Origin: Zygnema cylindricum
Lineage: Eukaryota > Streptophyta > Zygnematophyceae > Zygnematales > Zygnemataceae
DNA length: 64,000 nucleotides
Reading direction: 5' to 3'
Assembly: GCA_037447655.1 (NCBI GenBank)
Contig: JBBHKE010000030.1
Coordinates: 1-64,000 of the forward strand
Shown here: piece by piece, positions 53,735 to 64,000 of the stretch
Layout of the letters: each line of letters opens with the position of its first letter
Position numbering within the stretch: position 1 is the stretch's first letter
Position numbers and translations under genes: made by a program
The notes under the pieces: generated by a model
Database searches by the model: none
Seen by the model: only the letters and a program-made list of their open reading frames with translations
What the model was told of the DNA's origin: nothing

Positions 53735-55438
53735 AAGAATCCACGAGAACCATCTATTCCGGCCTCAGATTTTGAGGGGGGGAGGAGAAGTAGTAAAAGA
53801 CTGCAAGAAAAACAGGTTAATAACAAGGTAACTAAACTATCTCATCAAGATGAACCTCAAACTTATGGAGAGGCGATGACTTGTCCAGAAAGAAACCGGT
53901 GGAAGACAGCCATCAATGAGGAGATGGCTTCAATCATGGCAGCTGATACTTGGGAGCTGGTGGACTGTCCACCTAACCGAAAACCAATCGGTTGTAAGTG
54001 GGTTTTCAAACTAAAACTGAACCCAGATAACACAATCGAGCGCTACAAGGCCAGATTAGTGGCAAAGGGATTTACACAAAAGGAAGGAATTGACTACGAG
54101 GAAACCTTTGCTCCGGTGGTCAGATTTCCCTCCGTCCGCATACTTCTCAGTTTAGCGGCGGCGGAAGACATGGAAGTGCACCAGATGGACATTAAAACAG
54201 CCTTTTTGCATGGAGAATTGGAAGAGGAGATCTTCATGCGACAACCCGAAGGGTTTGTGGAAGAAGGAGAGGAGAGTAAGGTATGCCGGCTGATTAAATC
54301 TCTTTATGGTTTGAAACAGGCACCTCGACAATGTAATAAGAAGCTTGATGAGTTTCTTACCGGTCTGGGATATATTCGGATCAGCTCAGATCACTCAATC
54401 TATGTTTTCGAAGATGAGGAAGGTTTGATATTTATTGCAATTTATGTTGATGATTTGCTTGTATTAAGTAAATCAATGGAAAAAATTAACAAACTGAAAA
54501 CCGATCTTAAGGGGAGATTTGAAATGAAGGATATGGGAGAAGCAAGATATATTTTGGGAATTCAAGTAGAGAGAGACCGAAAAAGGAAAATTATAAGATT
54601 GACTCAAAAAGAAGCAATAGGGAACATGCTTGAAAAATTTCAAATGGATAAAGCTAATAGTTGTACAACTCCAATGGAGTTGAAGAAGGGAAGTGAGGGG
54701 AGTGAGGAAGAAGGAGTCATAGTCTTAGACGAGGAATTATCTCCTGATGAACAGAAGTTCATGCAGACTATTCCTTACAGGCAAGTAGTGGGAAGTCTAA
54801 TCTATTTTATGAATTGTACCCGGCCGGATTTAGCTGCAGCTGTAGGAGTGCTGAGTAGAAGTCTAAATGCTCCCACTAAGAAGGATTGGGAGGCAGCTAA
54901 GAGAGTCCTTAGATACTTGGTAGGAACTAGAGATCTATGGTTGCATTTGGGTGGGGAGAATACTGACATCACTACTTGGAGTGATGCCAGTTATGGTGAT
55001 GCTCCGATGAGGAGATGTACTTCTGGATATGTATTATATGTGGGTGATGGGGCTTGCTGTTGGAGTAGCAAACAACAAAAGGTTATTGCTCAGTCCACCA
55101 TGGAGGCTGAGTATATGGCCTCTTGCTCTGCTGTAAAAGAATTGATGTGGGTCAAGTCTTTGCTTGGTGAGCTTGGTCACCTTAAGAGTGGTGTGCAGAA
55201 AATATTTTGTGATAATCAGGCAGCAATCGCTATCTCTGCCAATCCTAAACACCATTTTAAAGCCAAACACATGGACATCAGACTCAGTTTTGTTAGAGAG
55301 AAAGTAGAAAACAAAATAATCAGTTTAGAGTACAGACCAGATAGTGAGATGGTAGCAGATATGATGACCAAACCTGTGCCTTCCCCTAAGCTAATTTTTT
55401 GCAGGGAGAAGTGTGGTCTGAAATTAAAGATTGACTAG
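53735..55438 (+). CDS. Copia B reverse transcriptase and RNase H
   Basis: Same frame as the integrase core after the TGA, open from 53735; the first usable ATG is 53876. RVT_2 motifs: WVFKLKLNPDNTIERYKARL, ETFAPVVRFPSVRILLSLAA, HQMDIKTAFLHGELEEEI, LYGLKQAPRQCN and the catalytic IYVDDLLVLS. RNase H follows: RQVVGSLIYFMNCTRPDLA, TWSDASYGD, SSKQQKVIAQSTMEAEYMA, FCDNQAAIAISANPKHH and KHMDIRLSFVREKV. Both domains look intact and end at TAG 55436-55438, shortly before the purine tract. Confidence 0.95.
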   Translation, partial: KNPREPSIPASDFEGGRRSSKRLQEKQVNNKVTKLSHQDEPQTYGEAMTCPERNRWKTAINEEMASIMAADTWELVDCPPNRKPIGCKWVFKLKLNPDNTIERYKARLVAKGFTQKEGIDYEETFAPVVRFPSVRILLSLAAAEDMEVHQMDIKTAFLHGELEEEIFMRQPEGFVEEGEESKVCRLIKSLYGLKQAPRQCNKKLDEFLTGLGYIRISSDHSIYVFEDEEGLIFIAIYVDDLLVLSKSMEKINKLKTDLKGRFEMKDMGEARYILGIQVERDRKRKIIRLTQKEAIGNMLEKFQMDKANSCTTPMELKKGSEGSEEEGVIVLDEELSPDEQKFMQTIPYRQVVGSLIYFMNCTRPDLAAAVGVLSRSLNAPTKKDWEAAKRVLRYLVGTRDLWLHLGGENTDITTWSDASYGDAPMRRCTSGYVLYVGDGACCWSSKQQKVIAQSTMEAEYMASCSAVKELMWVKSLLGELGHLKSGVQKIFCDNQAAIAISANPKHHFKAKHMDIRLSFVREKVENKIISLEYRPDSEMVADMMTKPVPSPKLIFCREKCGLKLKID

Positions 55439-55451
55439 AAAATAAGGGGAG
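55438..55451 (+). other. Polypurine tract of Copia B
   Basis: GAAAATAAGGGGAG lies directly before the 3' LTR and is the expected plus-strand primer site. Confidence 0.8.
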
Positions 55452-56493
55452 TGTAGAAACTAATGGTTTTATTAGTATTTTCTAGGTCTAAATAGAAATA
55501 TAGAAAGAAGCCGAGGCAGTCTACCTCTAACTTCTCTCTCCAAATCTCAAACTTGTCGCAGTCACTGAGAAATTGGAGAGGAAGCTAGAGCCATGGCTAC
55601 CTTGGCTATCCTGAGGTTTACGGGAATTTTATACTAGGGTTTATTTATTTATTTAAAAGGAATGTGCCGGCGGCAGGATTTGATCCTTGTACCTACCGGC
55701 CGGCAGACAGGAAATAGCCGGTAGCCTTAGCCGTTAGATCTAGCAGTAGTATTACGTGATATATAGTTTGATAATTATATAAATTAGAATACGTACGATA
55801 ATTCATTTAACTGTTACGATTTACGGGATACATAGATCCGGTACGAATGACAGTACGGATTACGAATCAATACCGCGCATTTGTTTCGGAAGTGAAATAA
55901 ATACCGCGCATGTATTTATTACGGCCACGATTAAATCTGAATTTAATCGGACGGCCGGGATTAGCGCCGAGATCACGGAGGAAGATTTCGGCGGTTTGTG
56001 GCCATCGCCACATCGGATGACGCGTGGCGAAATTCCGTTGGATCGTAGAATCTCCGGAGATTATGGCACCGAATCCGGATTTGACATGTGACGACATTTA
56101 GGGCATGTCGTACAATGTCCGTACATAAAGTACACCGGCGGCTGTACTTTTACGTACGGAACTCAATTCTGATTGGTTCCGTACATCAGTAGATAGAGTC
56201 TGTGAGAGAGATAGGACTTAGAAAAATTAGAAGATAGGACCCCCTCTCCCAGAGAGCTTCTGTACAAAAGGTCAACTTTGACCCCCCATAACTTACTGCT
56301 CAGGGGAGCAAATTCAAAGATTCTTTTTGCTATCGACTCAGGGGAGTCTTGTCTTCACAGGGGTGAAGTTGGTCAGCGTTTTTGTCTGCCAGGGTGGCAG
56401 TTATTTTTGCTTAAACACAAAGGGGTCAGGATTATCCTAGAGGCTTCTTGGAAGATGTCCACTCTGAGGACTTATGGAGGTCTCAGAGTTTCA
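55452..56493 (+). repeat. 3' LTR of Copia B (1042 bp)
   Basis: Same ends and length as the 5' LTR; followed by the CAGAA target duplication at 56494-56498. Confidence 0.97.
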
Positions 56494-56622
56494 CAGAATG
56501 CATTCAAACCGTTAGTTTTCCTTCTTGGGCAATAGTGGTTGTGGCTTGAAGTGGGTTGGTTAAAAACAATCTAGAGGTTTCATATATTGTGAAGTCTAAT
56601 GGAGAACACAAAATTTCTGGTT

Positions 56623-58336
56623 ATGGGCCCACCCTCTAAGGTGCCCACCTTCAACAAATCTGGGTTCATCTATTGGGAAGCAATGATTATAGGGGCTTCG
56701 TGCTAAAAAAGATAATAGGGTATCGTCATTAGACAAGTGAAACATCCACCTTTGGGAACTCCACCAAGATTTGGAGGAGTAAGGTTTCCTGAAGCAACAA
56801 CTGCTTCAGCAAAGGAGGCAAATGATGGGAACAACATTGTGTCTGGAAAGGGGAAAGGGAATGAGACGCCCATCACTGGTGTTGCCACGGCACCGGGAGC
56901 GGCGGCTGTGAAGACCGTGGAGAACGATACTCAAATGTGGGAAGACGTAATCATGGCTGCCAAGAACTTCATTCTAAGGCACCTCACTCAAGCTTTGGCC
57001 ACACCTCACTTTCACATTTACAAGGCCGTGGAGTTGTCGGTGAGTTTGGTGGAGATCTATAGAGCAGGTACTATTCGGGAGCTCAAGTTGGTTGAGCATT
57101 AGCTAGTGAGATACACTTACAAAATATGAAAGATGTTACATTATTGTAATGATCTTTCTTGTTTATATATAGAGATGGAAGTGCCAGGTGGACAGGTATA
57201 ATTAAGATAAAAGTTTACACTCTTATCATGAAGTTACTAGACGTGTACGAAAACATATTGTGCCGCGTACAGGAAATGAATGATAGTTCATGGAAGTGGA
57301 ATAGAGTGGTTAGGATGATACTTGTGCAAGAAAACACCATGGAGATTAGGAGAGGAGGAATGAGCATTCAAGCTCCAACTCTAAGAGGGAAAACGATCGG
57401 GGAAGGACCTAAAGAAATCGTACAAAGGGGGAAGAGATCAAGCTGCAAGACCAAGGCCCCCAAAGGGCCTTTGTCATTTTTGCAAAAAGCCGGGACACTT
57501 TATCGTGGATTGTGTCAAGCTATTGGATCTGAGGCTCCAAGGGAACCGTGGAGGGTGTCCTTTTGGAGGGAAGAAAAATGCACTTGTGGTTACAAAAGTG
57601 ACAACAAAAATCGAGGAGGAGTCCTTTGAGGAGGATGGGGAGCTTTTCCTTGACGAGAGTCGGGAGGAGAAGGAGATCTCTTGGAGACAGAAGTGTGCCT
57701 TTCAAACAATTCGAGAAGCTCTACAGGAAGATGGATCATCGACTCAGTTGCATGCATGCATATGTGTCCTGATAATAACTCTTCACTAAGAGAAGAAAAT
57801 CCATATTATAGAAATAGAGTATGGGGATGGGAGAATGGCTACCATAGATCTAGTGGGGTTAGTAGATGTGAAATTCTTATTGGATTAAAAGACTTCTATA
57901 CTCACATTCTCAAATGTACTCTACATTCATCAACTGAGTAAAAATCTTGTCTATAGGTCTGTGTTAGATGACAAAGTTTTTGATACCTTCACTACAAAGG
58001 GAGTCTTTACCCCTAAGTATGGGGATGAAGTTTACTTCACAACTAATAAGGGTAGCCAAGGAATGTTTAGGCTTAACTTGAGTAATGAAAAAAAAAATTC
58101 TTATTATGTTGGTGTTCCTAAGTTGATATTTTGGCATAAGGGATTAAGGCATGTGCATTTTGATAGGTCGAGGGAAATGAAAAAGCTTGGGGTAGTGGAA
58201 GGCATTCAATTTGGGGATAATGAAATGATGGATGAATGTATTTGCTGTGATCAAGGTAAGGCTCACAGACTTCCCTTTTCCAAAACCGCCACATATAGAG
58301 GTGAGAAAGTTCATGATTTGGGCCACACATATATAT
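56623..58336 (+). pseudogene. Copia C Gag, protease, GAG-pre-integrase
   Basis: Pieces aligned with Copia B: FILRHLTQALATPHFHIY (about 56970), a broken zinc knuckle region near 57460-57520 (CQAIGSEAP-type frame), a worn protease site near 57740, and VEGIQFGDNEMMDE with CICCDQGKAHRLPF (58200-58280). More than five stops or shifts. The protease DSGA is no longer readable in frame. Confidence 0.85.
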
Positions 58337-59360
58337 AGGGACCTGCAAAAGTATCTTTGGTTGGAGGAAAGAGGTTTTTTTTTACAATAACCGGTGACTC
58401 TTCTAGATACTCTACAGTCTACTTCCTAAAAACATAGTGTGAAACATCAACTTACTTCAAAGAATATAAAGCATAGAGTGAAAAGTTGCATGAAACCCCC
58501 ATTAAGAGGATAAGGAGTGATAATGGGGGGGAATATACCTCTAACCACTTTGAGGAATATCTGAGAGATGAGAGAGTGCAGCACAAGAAAACTATACCAT
58601 ATAACCCGGAACAAAATGGGGTAGCTGAGAGGCTGAATCGAACACTACGAGACAGTGCATGCAGTATGTTGGCCGACAAGAAAATAGGAAAGAGATTTTG
58701 GGCACAAGCAATGAATTGTGCCTACTACATTAAGAATATAGTCCTTACATCTGCTGTAAAGGGAGTGACACTTTATGAGAGATGGGTTAGAAGGAAACGA
58801 GATATCTCACACCTTAAAGTATTCGGTAGCCAAGTTTACAGTCTTGACATGAATAGGAAAAATTAAAAACTAGATGCCAAGGGAAAACCTAGATACTGTG
58901 TGGGATATGATGAGGATGTCAAGGGATATATATTCTATGACTTAGCAAAGAAAGATATCATTCTAGGCAAACACCTAGTTGTCATGGATGAAAGGAAGTC
59001 ATTTGACCTCGTCAAGTATACTAAATTTATGAAAATTAGATTTGAGTCCAAAAGTGAGGAGAACTCGGTCGTTCCCGAAAGGGACATGAGTGAAACCGTG
59101 ATTGCAGATTTAGGGGATATCTAAGATACAAGAGACTCAACGGAAACCTTACATACTCCAATGGACTTCGAGGAGATAGAAGAGGAGGGACCCGAACCGG
59201 CTTGCATGGACAAGGGAGCCGATAAGACAGTAAGGAGAAATCCAAGATTTCCATCCATTCCAGCTTCGGAGTTTGAGGGTGGGAGAAGGTGCAGCAAATG
59301 GATACAAGAAAAATAGGCCATTCATAAGGTAACTAAGCTATCTCACCCAAATAAGCCTCA
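58337..59360 (+). pseudogene. Copia C integrase core and linker
   Basis: RSDNGGEYTSNHFEEYL and PEQNGVAERLNRTLRDS (58510-58660) keep the second Asp and the Glu. A stop follows DMNRKN (58864). The C-terminal parts (GYDEDVKGYIFYDLAK) continue to about 59124. The linker before the reverse transcriptase is degraded. Confidence 0.85.
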
Positions 59361-60822
59361 ATCTTACTCAGAGGTAGTGAATAGTCCGGAGAAAAAAAGA
59401 TTGATTAGAGCCCTAAATGATGAGATGACCTCCATCATGGAAGCAAATACTTGGGAACTAGCGGACTGTCCTCTAAACAAGAAACCTATTTGCTGTAAAT
59501 AGGTATTTAAACAAAAACAGAACCCAAATAATACCATTGAATGATATAAGGCTTGATTGGTAGCGAAGGGGTTCACTCAAAAGGAGGGGATTGACTATGA
59601 GGAGTCCTATGCTCCAGTTGTTTAGTTCTGATCAGTAAGGATTCTCCTCAAACTAGCACCAGCGAAACACATGGAAATACACCGGATGGATATGAAGACA
59701 ACCTTTTTTAATGGTGAGTTAGATAAAGAAATTTTCATGAGGCAACTAGATGGATTTGTGGAGGAAGGAGAAGAGAGCAAAGTGTGAAGGCTCATAAAGT
59801 TCTTATATGGACTGAAACAGGCTCCCCGACAGTGGAATAAGGAACTTGATGAGTTTCTCACCGGTCTGGGATATATCCGGATGAGTTTTGACCATACAAT
59901 CTATATGTTTGAAGATGAGAATCGTGTCATTATTATTGCAATTTATGTGCAATTTGTGTTGAGTAAATCTTTAGAAAAGATCAATAAGTTAAAGAAAGAT
60001 CTTAAAAGCAAGTTTTAAATGAAGGATTTAGGGGAGGCAAGATATATTTTGGGGATCCAAATGGAGAAAGATAGGGGGAAGAGGATTATCAAACTTACTC
60101 AGAAAAGAAACAATAGGTAATATGAAAAAATTCCAGATGAAAAACTCTAGCACTTGTACCACTACCATGGACTTGAAAAAAGTAAGTGATTGAAGTGTAG
60201 AAGGAGGAGTGATGATCTAAGATGATGTGATGAGTCCTAATGAGAGAGAGTTTATGAAGTCTATCCTTTATAGACAAGTCGTAGGAAGTTTGATCTATTT
60301 CATGAACTGTACAAGGCCGGACATAGCAGCTGCAATAGGAGTCCTCTGTAAGAGTCTCAACGATCCTAGGTAGAGAGATTGGGAGGCACCCAAGCGAGTC
60401 ATGAGATATCTGGTGGGAACCAAAGAGTTATGGTTGCATTTGGGAGGGGAGCACATTGATATCACTACTTGGAGTAATACCAGTTATGGGGATGCACTTA
60501 TGAAAAGCTGCACTTCTCGGTATGTGTTTTATGTGGGGGAAGGTGCTTGCTGGTTGAGCAATTAACAACAAAAGGTGGTTGCTCAGTCTACTATGAATGT
60601 TGAGTATATGGCCTCTTCTTTGGGTGTGAAAGAGTTGATGAGGGTCAAATCCTTGTTGCAAGCATTTGGGTATATAAAAGAGGGAGTGCATGACGTTTTT
60701 CTGTGATAATCACACTGCCATTGCTATTTCAGCCAATCCAAAACATCATTTCAAGGCTAAGGATATGGAGACAAGATTGAGCTACATGAGGAAAAAGGTT
60801 GAAAATAAAATTGTAAATCTAG
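59361..60822 (+). pseudogene. Copia C reverse transcriptase and RNase H
   Basis: Readable pieces: FVEEGEES (near 59755), the LYGLKQAPRQWN equivalent (59806-59840), IAIYVQFVLSKS where the YVDD box has been lost, SLIYFMNCTRPDIAAAIG (60289-60340), SNTSYGDALMKSC, and ANPKHHFKAKDMETRLSYM (60733-60790). Many stops. The catalytic aspartates are deleted, so this copy is inactive. Confidence 0.88.
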
Positions 60823-61307
60823 TGTAAAAATCCGATTTTAAAAGGAACAATGATAAGGCACAGCAATACACCATAATGCACAACGGAAAGCTCAAAAGAT
60901 CTTCCCGCAGCAACAGCAGGCGCACACGGCAATAACAGACAAAATTGCGCTTTATTACTCAAGAGAGGATTACAAGATTCCGCGCTCGCTGCGAAGGTTT
61001 ACCCAAAAGAGTCTCCTCTTTACTATGTTTGTTTCACTATTTAAGCTGACTAGCTGCTAGTTAACCTAATAATGTACATGTGTACACGTGGACTTTTACG
61101 GTCAATCGAGATCTATAACAGTTACATCTACATTCTGCGGCATTGCTATACTGCCACGTTGCGTTGCTATGTTGCGCTACGCTATTTCACTAAGTTGCTA
61201 CGCTGCTATGTTGCGCTGGTCTGGAATTGTAGCTGCGCTGCTCTACAACCGCAACTATAGCAGCTTAATTTCTAGCCATTAAGTACTTAGCTCGTAACCC
61301 TGTTACA
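60823..61307 (-). repeat. LTR of a further minus-strand LTR element (D), 485 bp
   Basis: Plus-strand ends are TGTAAAAATCC and CCTGTTACA, giving TG...CA. The next bases (61308-61320, TAGTGGGAGACAA on the minus strand) look like a polypurine tract, so this would be the 3' LTR of an element extending to the right. The layout resembles the Copia A LTR. The right partner LTR was not found with confidence. Confidence 0.65.
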
Positions 61308-61325
61308 TTGTCTCCCACTAACGAT

Positions 61326-62655
61326 TCAGTGTCCCGCTAAACTTTGCTTACTCAGGGTACTGTAATTTCCGGAGCATGCCGTATGTTTCCTCACGTTACT
61401 CCTCGAATTCATGTCGTAGGGTGTGAAGTTGATTTGGAGGTGCTCGTAACGCGTCTCCTGCACCGCAATATGATGGTCAGCTTGTGCCAAGCGTCTCCAG
61501 TGATTCGCTCTCGAACCCGGTCCTCCCCTTCCTCCGGTTCCTCCGCTAGTGCCTCGGGTTGTGGCGGGACGACCGCTGGTACAGGTGCTTTTAGTTCCTC
61601 GGCTTGTTGTTCTTCCCCCGCCACCCCCTCTACCGGTTCCCACCGCGGCACTTTCCTCAATTTAAAGGAAACGTGTTTCCTGGCGGCTCAGGCCCGCTGT
61701 AGAGCGCTCTTCTGGGCCAGCTTGAGTGCCCGTACCTCGGGGGTGACCTCTGCCCGAGAGATGATGTCATGCGGATGGACATCCCACGGGTGGTACTGAC
61801 AGAGTAACCCGGAAACATGCACCCTGTACCGATAGTGTTCTTCGACAACCTCCACAAATGGCAGGGCATGAGGGTCTAACATACATAGCCCTTATGGTTG
61901 TTCCTTAAGTTCTTCGTCCCCATCAAATTTCCAAGCTGGGTGCGACGGAACGTCGGCGGGAATATAGATAGGGTCCCCATGTTCTCTTGTGCGCCATGTT
62001 GCAGGCCACTCCGAAAGGTCCCAATACAGGCGCTTGGCGAAAGCTGAAGGTAGGGTCTAGATGCAGAGTGTCCATAGGAGATGGAAAGAGATAATCTAGG
62101 ATTTCTTCCTCCTGCTCACTTTCCCCGTCCGTGTCCCCTCTTTCCCTTCCGAGGAGAAATACCTCATCTCCGCTAGGGTATTGTGCTTCCGCCTTCTTCT
62201 CCGAGCTTTCCGAGGACTGCTCGTCCGCGTTGCTCTCCTTATTAGGGTCCCTCATCACCTCCAGATCAGAGGCAAACTCCTCAATTTGCGGGGGTGTCGG
62301 TTCCCATTCCGTCTCCTCCGCATCCGAAGTCTCATAGTCTTCGTCATCCTCTGATCCCCTTACCGCAGTGGGTTCTACTCGAGGTCTTATGAATTTTTTG
62401 ACCCCTCTCCTCCGTTGGTCTCTACTGGCCCTTCCCCGCTACTAGCTGTCTCCTCTGGTTCAGGGACTGCCTCTACCTCCTATCTCCTGTCTGCCTATAC
62501 CATGGCCTCTGTCGCCTCTAAAAATCTATCCGGGCGGGGTACATCTCCTCGCCCTACCCGTACGAGTCTCCTTCTTTTTGGTGGTGGAGAAGACGACGAT
62601 GCCATGGATGTTGTGGCGTCGGATAATTTTGGTAGTGCGAGAAGGGAAGGAAAGC
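61326..62655 (-). pseudogene. Unknown accessory protein (copy 2)
   Basis: Second copy of the protein at 10127-11941, in several frames. A possible start at about 62602 reads MASSSSPPPKRRRLVRVGRG. The middle is acidic (SEDDEDYETSDAEETEWEP, then SEQEEEILDYLFPSP). After a shift near 62020 come SEWPATWRTREHGDP, IPADVPSHPAWKFDGDEE, a stop near 61883, then RVHVSGLLCQYHPWDVHPHD and AEVTPEVRALKLAQKSAL. These align with copy 1 over about 100 residues. The last part is Pro/Glu-rich, and the frame ends just before the purine tract at 61320, placing the gene directly beside the LTR. Function unknown. Confidence 0.6.
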
Positions 62656-64000
62656 TAGCTGTGCAGAGTGAAGCACTTTCTAAACTGCCTGGACTAGGCT
62701 AGGCGCGAGGGCGCATGGCGACTTTATTACAGAGGGTTGAGGCTTTCACGTTTGGACTTTGCGAAGCGATGCAGCGTGCAAGGGTATCGCAGCGTCCAAC
62801 ATTTATAAAACTGCGCTGCTGCGGCGAAACTGAGGGTTCGTTGTCACCAATGTGGTGAAACACAATTGCACCGTTGCGCTTTCTTATCAGCGCAGCGGTG
62901 GCGCTGCGTTTCTTTGACTGCACCATGACTATGCTGCGCTCCGGTGGCTGCGCCGCTATATGGCTGAGGTGCGGTAACATCGTCGTTGCGTTCCTTCGCC
63001 GCGTCCCCAATATAATTGCGATTGTTGCGACACTGCGATTCGTTCCTTTATTGCGGCCGCTGCAATTGCCCCTCCAGTGAAGTCGAGTGTCCTCACTCTT
63101 CTGAAATCGGCGCAGTATCTCAGGGGAATGCAGATCCTTTTCTTCCACCCAAGAGTCATTATAAAAGAGGTGACAATACACCATAACACTGTTGTTTTTG
63201 GAAGATGAAGTTTCGTATGTGCGCACGCATGTTTGCGTGCGTATGTAATAATCTGATATATTGTGGAGGTTCGAAAGGATTTATGGATTGGGGAATTAAA
63301 TGTACACGTAAAATTAATGGAGTAATTGAGTGGCGCAAAATGTGAGAGGAAATGGACGGCGGATCGCGAAGCGATGTGACGTGAGATAATCAACGAAGAT
63401 AAAATGGTACGTCGCACGTAAAGTACATAATGCGACACGTGGGATATATAAAAAGGACGCCGCCGGTACATAGAATCTTTTTGGGGACAGGTGTACTTAT
63501 TTTTGGCAGGCGCATTTATGACGAGGAACAAAATTGCGGTACGGACAATTTCGGATGGTTTGACGAGGTTTCGACAAGTGGTTTTTTATGACCACGCGGC
63601 GCGACATCAAGAGTGCTGATTAAGAGCGACGGACGGCGGATATAGGCCGCCGAGATTTTTTATGTAATGGTGACGCGAAATCGCGTCAATCACACGATAT
63701 TTATTTTTGGACGTTCCAGATTGTTTTGACAAAATTTGAGGAGTTTCGTTGAGTGACTCAGCATGAGTCAACATAAGATTTTGTGAGATTTTGTGTACAA
63801 TGTCGGTTCACTACGTGGATCTATCTACTAATGATTAAGCGAGTTGTCGCTTATGACGCGTATTTTGCGGACGCGTCGGTGAAAATATTTGAAATAACAT
63901 TGTTTTGTCGTATGTGTAATAATAATTTAGTATTGATTATGACAGTTTTTATTTAGATGATCATCTAGGGTTTCGGCAGTTTAATTTGTGTGTTGTCGTA
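62656..64000. other. Right end of window, no gene recognised
   Basis: 62700-63080 is GC-rich with irregular TGCGCTGC/GTTGCG motifs, similar in style to 61130-61250 in the D LTR. A shared CAATACACCATAA (63174 and 60863) hints that the partner LTR of element D might lie here, but I could not align it. 63200-64000 is AT-rich unique sequence. Confidence 0.35.

Larger units (their letters stand above)
50059..56493 (+). mobile_element. Young Copia retrotransposon (copy B)
   Basis: A full-length element with two 1042-bp LTRs, a purine tract, and 5-bp target duplications CAGAA (50054-50058 and 56494-56498). By eye about five substitutions separate the LTRs, so insertion was recent. Domain order is Gag, protease, integrase, reverse transcriptase, RNase H. 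Two lesions (a frameshift near 52867 and TGA 53732-53734) block a single polyprotein. It sits inside the LTR of Copia C. Confidence 0.97.
56499..60822 (+). mobile_element. Old Copia retrotransposon (copy C), remainder
   Basis: The rest of the LTR (to about 56618) is followed by MGPPSKVPTF-type Gag start (ATG 56623), then all Copia domains in order, each about as long as in Copia B but riddled with stops and shifts. The 3' end is cut at 60822 by the LTR of another element. Confidence 0.9.

Noticed and set aside
62701-63200. Partner LTR of element D
   Set aside because: Only short shared words (CAATACACCATAA, TGCGCTGC) were found; no convincing alignment by eye.

Overview
Organism. The window is nuclear DNA of a plant-lineage eukaryote. 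It has GT-AG introns, one ordinary housekeeping gene with 14 introns, a plant-style AT-hook protein, and dense nested retrotransposons, DNA transposons and MITEs. The element types (plant-like Copia and hAT elements, and a Gypsy element carrying a cytosine methyltransferase) make a streptophyte, perhaps a charophyte alga, my best guess. This is inference; no marker gene settles it.

Layout. 0.2-1.45 kb: last exon of an AT-hook/HMG-like protein gene (minus strand). 2.1-3.7 kb: pyrimidine-rich satellite with a higher-order repeat. 5.5-7.5 kb: three TA-target MITEs, two of them only 8 bp apart with a hAT element inserted between them. 8.9-16.2 kb: a decayed pogo/Tigger-like (DDE_1) transposon, with an unknown accessory ORF between its two transposase parts and clusters of GCGACGA hairpins. 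17.9-18.4 kb: 31-bp minisatellite. 20.2-23.0 kb: a 2.4-kb inverted-repeat element hosting a Harbinger-like MITE, a hAT fragment and a TA MITE. 23.39-30.23 kb: the one clearly functional gene, CCT6 (chaperonin CCT/TRiC subunit zeta, 15 exons, 534 codons). 32.8-33.4 kb: AAAACGGTCTG minisatellite.

33.4-61.3 kb is a pile of LTR retrotransposons: a truncated Copia (minus); a large Gypsy (minus) whose pol region contains a C5-cytosine DNA methyltransferase between protease and reverse transcriptase, and a PHD-like finger at the integrase C-terminus; a second, diverged methyltransferase-bearing Gypsy fragment (plus); an old Copia (plus) whose LTR was split by a young Copia (1042-bp LTRs, CAGAA target duplication); and an LTR of a further minus-strand element. 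Next to that last LTR, 61.3-62.7 kb holds a second copy of the unknown accessory ORF seen at 10-12 kb.

Main point. The strongest unusual system is the Gypsy element with its own DNA methyltransferase plus a chromatin-reader-like finger. Capture of C5 methyltransferases by eukaryotic retrotransposons has been described before as a phenomenon. The combination with a PHD-like finger, and the two methyltransferase-bearing copies of different age here, deserve checking. The second strongest is the unnamed protein family found both inside a pogo-like transposon and beside an LTR. Apart from CCT6 and probably the AT-hook gene, almost all coding sequence is transposon-derived and broken.
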